Positions 7,628-13,772 of a stretch of 20,934 nucleotides of DNA are shown here, piece by piece (the first letter of the stretch is position 1; each line of letters opens with the position of its first letter). Origin of the DNA: CAIUGU01 sp031398625 (GTDB lineage Bacteria; Pseudomonadota; Gammaproteobacteria; Steroidobacterales; Steroidobacteraceae); the NCBI GenBank assembly GCA_031398625.1, contig JANNNQ010000028.1, forward strand, positions 1-20,934, written 5' to 3'. Under the pieces are notes generated by a model that was not told the origin of the DNA, did not search any database, and saw nothing but the letters and a program-made list of their open reading frames with translations. Made by a program: the position numbers and the translations under genes.

Positions 7628-7733
7628 AGGCTACAGGCTACAGGCTACAGTGAAGAGACCAATCAGGAGAATTCCTGCTCCAGGACATTTTTGCCTGGCC
7701 TGTCTGGGGCCTGTAGCCTGCAGCCTGTAGCCT
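7628..7733. repeat. long inverted repeat of a 7-base unit, moaA-moaC spacer
   Basis: The left arm (7628-7650) contains three copies of the 7-mer CAGGCTA in tandem plus a partial copy. The right arm (7711-7733) is its reverse complement at 22 of 23 positions. The loop is 60 bases and contains two smaller hairpins: CAGGA-GAAT-TCCTG (7664-7677) and CCAGG with a 9-base loop (7680-7698). The right arm ends only 6 bases before the moaC ATG, where no Shine-Dalgarno sequence is visible. In RNA the arms could pair into a very stable stem spanning the moaC initiation region. It may be an intergenic repeat element of this lineage, a partial terminator or a translational control element. Confidence 0.85.
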
Positions 7734-7739
7734 ATTCCC

Positions 7740-8222
7740 ATGTCCTCCTTCTCCCACATCGACTCCGGCAATCGCCCCACCATGGTGGACGTGGGCGACA
7801 AGGCCGTCACGAAGCGCAGCGCCGTGGCCGAGTCGCGCGTCCGCTTTCCCGCGAACGTCGCGGAGGCCCTGCGCGCCAACGGCTTCAACAGCAGCAAGGG
7901 GCCCGTCTTCCAGACCGCGATCATTGCGGGCGTGATGGCTGCCAAGCGCACGCATGAACTGATTCCGTTCTGCCATCCTCTGGGTCTCGAGAACTGCAGG
8001 ATCGCCATCGACATGCAGGGCGACGAAGCCGTCATCCATTGCACGGTGAGCGTGACGCACAAGACAGGCGTCGAGATGGAGGCGCTGACGGGCGCCAGCG
8101 TGGCTGCTCTGACGATCTACGACATGTGCAAGGCACTCTCCCACGACATCGTGATTGACGGAACCCGGCTCCTGGCAAAGAACGGCGGCCGCAGTGGCGA
8201 CTACGTCGCCCGGGTTCCTTGA
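7740..8222 (+). CDS. moaC: cyclic pyranopterin monophosphate synthase
   Basis: Completes formation of cyclic pyranopterin monophosphate from the MoaA product. The 160-residue length is normal. Conserved active-site elements are visible: K53 (SSKGPVF), LIPFCHPL with H79, KTGVEMEALTGASVAALTIY (108-127) and DMCKA with D128 and K131. The start ATG follows directly after the inverted repeat and lacks a Shine-Dalgarno sequence, but the N-terminus (MSSFSHIDSGNRPTMVDVGD) is where the family begins. It is separated from moaA by 117 bp and from the MobA-MoaD gene by 4 bp. Confidence 0.96.
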   Translation: MSSFSHIDSGNRPTMVDVGDKAVTKRSAVAESRVRFPANVAEALRANGFNSSKGPVFQTAIIAGVMAAKRTHELIPFCHPLGLENCRIAIDMQGDEAVIHCTVSVTHKTGVEMEALTGASVAALTIYDMCKALSHDIVIDGTRLLAKNGGRSGDYVARVP

Positions 8223-8226
8223 GCCC

Positions 8227-9063
8227 ATGCCAACCCCTCCCTTGTACGGCCTCGTTCTCGCCGGTGGCTTGAGCCAGCGCATGCGGACGGACAAGGCTGC
8301 GCTCGAATACCAGGGCAGGACGCAGCTCGAACGGGCGTTCACCCTCGTCAGCCAGGTTTGCGAACAGGCCTTCGTCTCCGTCCGCGCAGACCAGCAGGAC
8401 GATCCGGTACGCGCCCGCTTCCCGACGATTGCCGACGAGCAACCCGGGTTGGGACCGATTGCCGGTATCGCAGCGGCCCAGGCGAGATATCCCCACGCAG
8501 CCTGGCTGGTCCTGGCCTGCGACCTGCCCTTCCTCGAGGTGACAACCCTTGAATACCTTCGGGAACATCGCGACCCTGCGCAGCTCGCAACTGCATTCCG
8601 CAGCGCGCATGACGACCTGCCTGAACCGCTTTGCGCGATCTGGGAGCCTGCAAGTCGCGCCGCAGTGGCAGCCTGGATTGCCGCCGGCAAGCAATGCCCC
8701 CGCAAGCTGCTGATCAATTCGCCCGTGCGGCTGCTCGACCCCCAGGGCCGCGCGCTCGACAACGTCAACACGCCGGATGAGTTTGCGGAAGCGGCCAGCG
8801 CCCTCCAGTCTCCCGCCTCCCGCAAGACCCTTCGCGTCCAGTACTTCGCGCTGCTGCGCGAACAGGCAGGCCGCAGCGAGGAAACGCTGGAGTCGATGGC
8901 CGAAACGCCGGCGATGCTGTATCGCGAACTGCAGGCCCGGCATCCTTTCCGCCTGCAAAGGGAGCAATTGCGCGTGGCAGTCAACACGGAGTTCAGCGAC
9001 TGGCAGGCACCGCTTAAAACAGGCGATACGGTCGTCTTCATTCCCCCGGTGGCCGGCGGATGA
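8227..9063 (+). CDS. MobA-MoaD fusion protein
   Basis: A 278-residue protein with two recognisable parts. Residues 1-187 match MobA-type molybdenum cofactor nucleotidyltransferases: nucleotide-binding loop LAGGLSQRMRTDKAAL (11-26), LGPIAGI (75-81), metal-site CDLPFLE (98-104) and NVNTPDEF (179-186). Residues 201-278 match MoaD, the ubiquitin-like small subunit of molybdopterin synthase: LRVQYFALLREQAG at the start and VVFIPPVAGG at the end, with the free C-terminal GG that becomes the thiocarboxylate. A linker of about 13 residues joins them, with no stop or frameshift between. The ATG at 8227 is 4 bases after the moaC stop; an upstream in-frame start at 8155 overlaps moaC and is unlikely. 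moaE overlaps its stop by four bases, as expected for the partner of MoaD. Whether the chain is later cleaved is unknown. Confidence 0.9.
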   Translation: MPTPPLYGLVLAGGLSQRMRTDKAALEYQGRTQLERAFTLVSQVCEQAFVSVRADQQDDPVRARFPTIADEQPGLGPIAGIAAAQARYPHAAWLVLACDLPFLEVTTLEYLREHRDPAQLATAFRSAHDDLPEPLCAIWEPASRAAVAAWIAAGKQCPRKLLINSPVRLLDPQGRALDNVNTPDEFAEAASALQSPASRKTLRVQYFALLREQAGRSEETLESMAETPAMLYRELQARHPFRLQREQLRVAVNTEFSDWQAPLKTGDTVVFIPPVAGG

Positions 9064-9530
9064 GCCTCTTCCGCTTCAGCCACACGCCCATCGATGCGGG
9101 TGCGGCGCGCCGCGAACTCGACGATCCCGCGTGCGGCGGCTTCGTCACGTTCGAAGGCTGGGTACGCAATCACAACGAAGGCCTGGAAGTCCGCCGCCTC
9201 GAGTACGAAGCCTTCGAAGCGCTGGCAGTGAAGGAAGGCGAGCGGATCGTGAACGATGCCATCCGCCGCTTAGGCGTCGAACACGCGGTCTGCATCCACC
9301 GCGTCGGAGCGCTCGAGATCGGCGACATCGCCGTGTGGGTCGGCGTCAGCTCACGCCACCGCGGCGAGGCGTTCGCCGCGTGCCGGTACATCATCGACGA
9401 AGTGAAGCATCGCGTGCCGATCTGGAAGAAAGAGCACTACGTCAACGGCGATTCAGGCTGGGTGAACTGCGAGCGCTGCGCGGCGGAACCGGTTCATGAA
9501 AATGCGCACGCCCACGAACACGATCACTGA
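9060..9530 (+). CDS. moaE: molybdopterin synthase catalytic subunit
   Basis: Large subunit of molybdopterin synthase, which transfers two sulfurs from thiocarboxylated MoaD to cyclic pyranopterin monophosphate. It has 156 residues. Family motifs include GGFVTFEGWVRNHNEG (26-41), YEAFEALA (49-56), HRVGALEIGDIAVWVGVSSR (80-99) and DEVKHRVPIWKKE (113-125), which carries active-site lysines K116 and K123. The C-terminus is histidine-rich (HENAHAHEHDH, 146-156), perhaps a metal-binding tail. Its ATG overlaps the stop of the MobA-MoaD gene, so MoaD and MoaE are translationally coupled. It is the last gene of the cofactor group and converges with the OmpA-family gene, three bases away. Confidence 0.96.
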   Translation: MSLFRFSHTPIDAGAARRELDDPACGGFVTFEGWVRNHNEGLEVRRLEYEAFEALAVKEGERIVNDAIRRLGVEHAVCIHRVGALEIGDIAVWVGVSSRHRGEAFAACRYIIDEVKHRVPIWKKEHYVNGDSGWVNCERCAAEPVHENAHAHEHDH

Positions 9531-9533
9531 TGC

Positions 9534-11048
9534 CTACTGCTGCTGCGCCTGATCCACCCGGATGACGAGATCGATGCGGCGATTGCGCGCCCGGCCATCC
9601 GGGGTGTCGTTGCTTGCGGCGGGCCGGGTTTCCCCATAGCCGATCGAAGTGACCTTCTCCGGGTCAAGCCCGAAATTCGTCACGGCATACTGCTTCACGG
9701 CATCGGCGCGATCCTGCGAGAGGATCAGGTTGGCGGAGTCACCGCCCTGCGAATCGGTATGCCCTTCCACCACGACTGACGCGCCCGGGAACAGCGCCAG
9801 CGATTCGCGCACCTTGCCCATCAGCGGTTCGCTCGAGCGGTCGATGGTGCTCTGGCCCACCGGGAAGTTGATGCCGAGCAGGGAGATCACGATGTCATCG
9901 CCGGTCCGCGAGACCCGCGCTTCCTCGGGCAGGAATGAGCTTTCGATGGTAGCGAGGTTGGTCCGCAGGCGGGCTTGCGAATCGACCCGTCGCTGCAGGG
10001 CGATGCGCTCCTGCGAGACACCTCCCAGCCGCTCTTCCAGCCGCTGCACTTCTGCGTTCAGCGCCGCGATCTGGCTTTCGTCGTCGACCGCTTCCTGCCT
10101 GAGGCGGGAGAGTTCCTGTTGCTGGGCCTGCGCGCGCTTCTGCATTTCCTCGAGCGGCCCCTGGTAGCCGGCATCGAACCGGGGCTGCAGATCCATTGCG
10201 GCCGCCAGTCTCTCAAGCGGCTGTTCCCAGTCCAGAAGCAACTCCTCGAGCGCGTGCTCGTCCTGGTCCCGTTCCTGCAGGGGCCCGATGAGGCTGGCGA
10301 GAAACAGGGCATGACGCGCCTGGTAGGCGGACTGGGCAGCGAGATCCCGGGGCACCGCGACGTCGTAGCGGTTGCGGCTGATTTCCTGGTCGGCCTCGGC
10401 AAGCAGGCGCCTGGCATCGTTCAAGGTACGGGGCGCGAAGTCTGCCACCCTGGCGGCATCGGCACGAGCGATCAGGCTGCGTGCCTCACCGAGCAAGCCG
10501 CCCTTGATCGCGAGGAGCTCGGCTTCGCGGAACAGCACTTCCGACTCGGCCGCCCGTCGCTGGGCGCCCTGTTCATCGCCGCGCTCAAGACGCGCGCTGG
10601 CATCGGCAAACCGCTCCGAAGCATGAGCCCACGCTTCAGGCGCATTGCGGGACGCGTCAGCGGCCACCGTGTCTTCGCGGGTCTTGAGGACAGTGGCGAA
10701 CTGGCTGCGTGCCGTCGTGGCAACGCGCGCAGCCTCGGCCAACGCCTGCCTGCTCGTCGCCAGTTGCGCATTGACCCTGCCGGCATCGCGGCCGCGGTCA
10801 AAATCGCGTTCGGCCGTCTGGTAGGCAACCAGCGCCTGGCCGAATGCCCGCGGCGCCAGCACATCGACCAGCGTTGTGCGTGCCGATTCGAGCGCTGCGC
10901 GCTGTTCGCCGAACAGGCTGTCTTTCGATTCCTGCGCGAGCACCGGGGCTGCAAGCAGGAGGGCCACTCCCAGCCCGGCCAGCAACCGCAGCACCACGGG
11001 CAAACGGAGAAGTTCAGGGCCTGAGCTGGCCCGTGCCATGGACGACAT
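9534..11048 (-). CDS. OmpA-family periplasmic protein with coiled coil
   Basis: A 504-residue envelope protein. A signal peptide (hydrophobic AGLGVALLLAAPVLA, probable cleavage after A38, VLA-QES) lacks a lipobox cysteine. Residues 40-290 are alanine-rich and helical, with repeated ALxxAxxxA-like patterns resembling DUF4398-type regions. A coiled coil follows at about 298-368. The C-terminal OmpA domain, with GHTDSQG (429-435) and NRRIDLVI (489-496), binds peptidoglycan. There is no outer-membrane beta barrel, so the likely role is a periplasmic peptidoglycan-associated protein. The start (ATG 11048, or 11039) overlaps the proA 3' end by 26-35 bases, suggesting coupled expression; neither has a strong ribosome binding site. 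The frame runs further upstream antisense to nothing sensible and is rejected there. Confidence 0.88.
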   Translation of the reverse strand: MSSMARASSGPELLRLPVVLRLLAGLGVALLLAAPVLAQESKDSLFGEQRAALESARTTLVDVLAPRAFGQALVAYQTAERDFDRGRDAGRVNAQLATSRQALAEAARVATTARSQFATVLKTREDTVAADASRNAPEAWAHASERFADASARLERGDEQGAQRRAAESEVLFREAELLAIKGGLLGEARSLIARADAARVADFAPRTLNDARRLLAEADQEISRNRYDVAVPRDLAAQSAYQARHALFLASLIGPLQERDQDEHALEELLLDWEQPLERLAAAMDLQPRFDAGYQGPLEEMQKRAQAQQQELSRLRQEAVDDESQIAALNAEVQRLEERLGGVSQERIALQRRVDSQARLRTNLATIESSFLPEEARVSRTGDDIVISLLGINFPVGQSTIDRSSEPLMGKVRESLALFPGASVVVEGHTDSQGGDSANLILSQDRADAVKQYAVTNFGLDPEKVTSIGYGETRPAASNDTPDGRARNRRIDLVIRVDQAQQQ

Positions 11049-12357
11049 ACTTGTAACTCGTGAGTTGCTCGACCCCGACCGGTCCGCGCGCATGGAACTT
11101 GTCGGTGGAGATGCCGATCTCGGCGCCCATCCCGAACTCGCCGCCGTCCGCGAACTGGGTCGATGCATTGTGCAGGACGATGGCGCTGTCCACGCCGGAC
11201 AGGAACCGCTCGGCGGTCGCGGCATTGGCGGTGACAATGGCTTCCGTATGCGCAGAACCGTATTTGTCGATGTGTTCGATCGCGGCCTCGACGCCATCGA
11301 CGACCTTGGCCGCGATGATCGAATCGAGGTACTCGGTATACCAGTCGTCTTCCGTTGCGGGGCGGACACGCGCGTCGACTTTCTGCACGGCTTCATCGCC
11401 GCGCACTTCGCAGCCCGCGTCCAGCAGGTCCTTGACGATGGGAGCAAGGAGGGTTGCGACGCCGGCGCGATCAACCAGCAGCGTTTCCGCCGAACCGCAG
11501 ATGCCGGTGCGCCGCAGCTTGGCGTTGCGGACGATCTCGCGCGCCATGTTCACGTCGGCTTCGCGATCCACATAGACGTGGCAGTTGCCTTCAAGGTGCC
11601 CGATCACCGGCACGCGCGCATCCTGCTGCACGCGGGCGATCAGGCTCTTGCCGCCGCGCGGCACGATGACGTCGACGAAATCGGTCATGCCGGAGAGCAG
11701 ATAGCCCACCGCCGCGCGATCCGTCGTCGGCACCATCTGGATTGCCGTCCCGGGCAATCCCGCTGCCTTGAGCCCTGCCACCAGGCATTCATGAATGAGG
11801 CGACTCGAACGCACGCTCTCCGATCCGCCGCGCAGGATCACCGCGTTGCCTGACTTGAGGCACAGCGCCCCCGCATCGGCGGTCACGTTCGGCCGGCTCT
11901 CGTAGATGATCCCGATGACCCCAAGGGGCACCCGCACCCGGGTGATGCGCAGGCCGTTCGGGCGAGTCCAGTCCGCGATCACCGTACCGATGGGGTCCGC
12001 CAGGGACTCAATCTCCTCGATGCCGCGCGCCATCGCTGCAACCCGCTTTGCATCGAGCTTGAGACGGTCCAGCAGCGCGCCACTCAGGTTGCGTTCAGTG
12101 GCGTCCAGCATGTCGGCCTCATTCGCGGCAAGAATTTCCGCCTGCCGCGTACGCATGGCGAGCGCGGCCGCCTGCAATGCGTGGTTCTTGACGCTCGCCG
12201 GGGTCTGCGCCAGCACGCGCGCGGCGGCTACTGCGGCGTGGCCGATGCCGGTCATGAGGGTGCCGATGTCGGACCCGGTCTGGGCAGAAGCAAGCGGGGC
12301 CGAAGCAATTGGACTTGTGGCGGCTTTCATGGCGTTCGATTCTAGCAGCCCGCTCAT
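11014..12357 (-). CDS. proA: gamma-glutamyl phosphate reductase
   Basis: NADPH-dependent reduction of glutamyl-5-phosphate to glutamate semialdehyde, the second step of proline synthesis. It is an aldehyde-dehydrogenase-fold enzyme. Signature regions are PLGVIGIIYESRPNVTADAG (144-163), LKSGNAVILRGGSE (167-180) and RRTGICGSAETLL with catalytic C287. From the ATG at 12357 it has 447 residues, about 30 more than E. coli ProA, as an N-terminal extension rich in Ala/Ser. That start has a near-perfect Shine-Dalgarno (see 12358-12368). An in-frame ATG at 12330 follows a possible -10 element, and one at 12255 would give family-typical length, so the true start needs testing. proB lies 253 bp upstream on the same strand. 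Confidence 0.95.
   Translation of the reverse strand: MSGLLESNAMKAATSPIASAPLASAQTGSDIGTLMTGIGHAAVAAARVLAQTPASVKNHALQAAALAMRTRQAEILAANEADMLDATERNLSGALLDRLKLDAKRVAAMARGIEEIESLADPIGTVIADWTRPNGLRITRVRVPLGVIGIIYESRPNVTADAGALCLKSGNAVILRGGSESVRSSRLIHECLVAGLKAAGLPGTAIQMVPTTDRAAVGYLLSGMTDFVDVIVPRGGKSLIARVQQDARVPVIGHLEGNCHVYVDREADVNMAREIVRNAKLRRTGICGSAETLLVDRAGVATLLAPIVKDLLDAGCEVRGDEAVQKVDARVRPATEDDWYTEYLDSIIAAKVVDGVEAAIEHIDKYGSAHTEAIVTANAATAERFLSGVDSAIVLHNASTQFADGGEFGMGAEIGISTDKFHARGPVGVEQLTSYKYVVHGTGQLRP
12339..12347 (-). promoter_or_regulatory. possible extended -10 near the proA start
   Basis: The minus strand reads TGCTAGAAT, an extended -10 match (TGn plus 5 of 6 consensus bases). No good -35 is seen. 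If used, transcription would start just before the in-frame ATG at 12330 and bypass the upstream ATG. The same sequence style, TGCTAGACT, occurs before the acyl-CoA dehydrogenase gene. Confidence 0.3.
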
Positions 12358-12368
12358 GGATCACCTGC
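12358..12368 (-). promoter_or_regulatory. strong ribosome binding site for proA
   Basis: Directly before the ATG at 12357 the minus strand reads GCAGGTGATCC, matching the complement of the 16S rRNA tail (GGAGGTGATCC) at 10 of 11 bases. This is the best Shine-Dalgarno in the window and the reason the longer proA start is preferred. Confidence 0.6.
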
Positions 12369-12610
12369 AGAAATTACCTGTAGGAGGACACCGATAGACA
12401 CGTCCTTCCCACAAACGTACGGTTCAGCTCCCCTTGGATTCGTCGCAGCAGGAGTCTGGCCATGAGCGGAAAGATCGATTGGGTCAGCTTGAATCCGATG
12501 CCGGCCCATGCCCACCCCCTGTCGCCGTCAGGCAACGCCGATCCCGGCGAACCGATTGCAGAACATCAGGCGGGACCGCATCGACGACCGGCTGCCGCAA
12601 CGGCACCTGA
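12369..12610. other. proB-proA spacer with no supported gene
   Basis: proB and proA are co-directional but separated by 253 bp. The stretch nearer proA has lower GC and unusual codon-position composition compared with the surrounding genes. Two short frames are present: minus strand 12354-12509 (51 residues, preceded by AGGGGG and overlapping the proA ATG by four bases) and plus strand 12462-12674 (70 residues, preceded by CAGGAG). Neither resembles a known protein. A small hairpin CGCCG-ATCC-CGGCG lies at 12536-12549, without a T tract. I see no transposase, terminal repeats or tRNA. Confidence 0.5.
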
Positions 12611-13762
12611 TCATCTTCCGGCGTCCGTGACCACGAGGTCGTCGCGATGGATCATTTCATCGCGGCCGCGATAGCCGAGCAACGCCTCGATCTCGTTCGA
12701 CTTGCGGCCGCACAGCTGCCCCGCCTCGCCGCTGGAATAGGCGCTCAGCCCCCGCGCGAGTTCGTCGCCCGCTGCGTTCCGGACCACCAGCGCATCGCCT
12801 CGTTCGAAGCGGCCGATGACCCGCGTCACACCGGCAGGCAGCAGGCTCTTGCCGCGCTTCAGTGCCGCAGCAGCGCCGTCGTCGACGTGCAGTTCACCCG
12901 CCGGCTTCAGTGAGCCTGCAATCCACTGCTTGCGGACGGTGACCGGATTCGCGGCGGGATAGAACCAGCTGCAGCGAGCGCCGGTTTCGATGCGCTTGAG
13001 CGGGTGCAACTCATGGCCGAGCGCGACGCACATATGGCACCCGGCCGCGACCGCAATCTTCGCTGCGGCGACTTTCGTCGCCATGCCGCCGGACCCGACC
13101 GCCGACGAGGCGCCGCCCGCCATCCTCTCGATATCGGGCGTAATGCCCTTGATCTCGGGAATGAACTGCGCGGCACTGTCGCGCGTCGGATCCGCGGTAT
13201 AGAGGCCGTCGACGTCCGACAGCAGCACGAGGCAGTCGGCGCTGATCATCTGCGCGACGCGGGCAGCCAGGCGATCGTTGTCGCCGTACCGGATCTCGGC
13301 CGTTGCCACCGTGTCGTTCTCGTTGATGAGCGGAATCGCCCCGAGCTTCAGCAGCGTCGCGAGCGTATTGCGGCCATTGAGATACCGCCGCCGCTCCTCG
13401 GTATCGCCGAACGTCAGCAGGATCTGCGCGACGGTGAGGTCGTGCGCATCCAGCACTTCCTTCCACGCATGCGCGAGACGGATCTGGCCGACCGCCGCCG
13501 CAGCCTGGCTCTCATCCAGCTTGAGCTTGCCGGGCTCGAGGCCGAGATGCCGCCGTCCCAGCGCAATGGCTCCCGAAGAGACCAGCAGCACTTCCTGGCC
13601 ACGGCCGCGCAGGCGGGCGATGTCGGTCGCCAGTGTCTCGAGCCAGGCTCGGTTGAGCCGGCCGGTTGCCTGCTCGACGAGCAGCGCGGAACCGATCTTG
13701 ATGACGACCCGGCGTGCCTGCAGGAGCGGGCGCGCTTGAGCCTTGGCGGAGCGATGGGCCAT
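12611..13762 (-). CDS. proB: glutamate 5-kinase
   Basis: ATP-dependent phosphorylation of glutamate, the first and usually proline-inhibited step of proline synthesis. The 383-residue length fits the long form. An amino acid kinase domain covers about 17-265 (VVIKIGSALLV at 19-29, VSSGAIALGRR at 61-71, INENDTVATAEIRYGDNDRL at 146-165, VGSGGMATKVAAAKIA at 222-237), followed by a PUA domain at about 288-362. The start lies 10 bases after the acyl-CoA dehydrogenase stop on the same strand, so the two may be co-transcribed. No strong ribosome binding site is visible at the ATG. Confidence 0.96.
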   Translation of the reverse strand: MAHRSAKAQARPLLQARRVVIKIGSALLVEQATGRLNRAWLETLATDIARLRGRGQEVLLVSSGAIALGRRHLGLEPGKLKLDESQAAAAVGQIRLAHAWKEVLDAHDLTVAQILLTFGDTEERRRYLNGRNTLATLLKLGAIPLINENDTVATAEIRYGDNDRLAARVAQMISADCLVLLSDVDGLYTADPTRDSAAQFIPEIKGITPDIERMAGGASSAVGSGGMATKVAAAKIAVAAGCHMCVALGHELHPLKRIETGARCSWFYPAANPVTVRKQWIAGSLKPAGELHVDDGAAAALKRGKSLLPAGVTRVIGRFERGDALVVRNAAGDELARGLSAYSSGEAGQLCGRKSNEIEALLGYRGRDEMIHRDDLVVTDAGR

Positions 13763-13772
13763 GAAGCGGGAA

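Noticed and set aside
7623..7739. Moco riboswitch in the moaA-moaC spacer
   Set aside because: The known Moco motif lies upstream of moaA-type operons and has a different layout. This spacer is explained by a tandem 7-mer inverted repeat.
8155..8226. Earlier start for the MobA-MoaD gene inside moaC
   Set aside because: The extra 24 residues overlap moaC and do not resemble MobA; the ATG at 8227 directly precedes the nucleotide-binding motif with normal spacing.
7638..9173. A 511-codon open frame on the minus strand across moaC and the MobA-MoaD gene
   Set aside because: Antisense to two genes with strong motif support. Composition is low-complexity (Ser, Arg, Cys) with no domain.
11049..11474. 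Upstream extension of the OmpA-family protein to 646 residues
   Set aside because: The extension is a Ser/Arg/Pro-rich shadow of proA, and a proper signal peptide begins at 11048 or 11039.
12395..12440. Similarity of an ACGTACGGTTC stretch to the end of group II intron domain V
   Set aside because: The matching 5' half of domain V (GAGCCGU-like strand with the AGC triad) is absent, and no reverse transcriptase or other intron domain is nearby.
12354..12509. Minus-strand 51-codon frame overlapping the proA ATG
   Set aside because: The ribosome binding site and overlap look attractive, but third codon positions are far less GC-rich than in the neighbouring genes and no family is recognised.
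12462..12674. Plus-strand 70-codon frame with a CAGGAG before its ATG
   Set aside because: It runs into the 3' end of proB in antisense, ends in Arg/Ser-rich sequence and resembles no known protein. Kept only as part of the spacer description.
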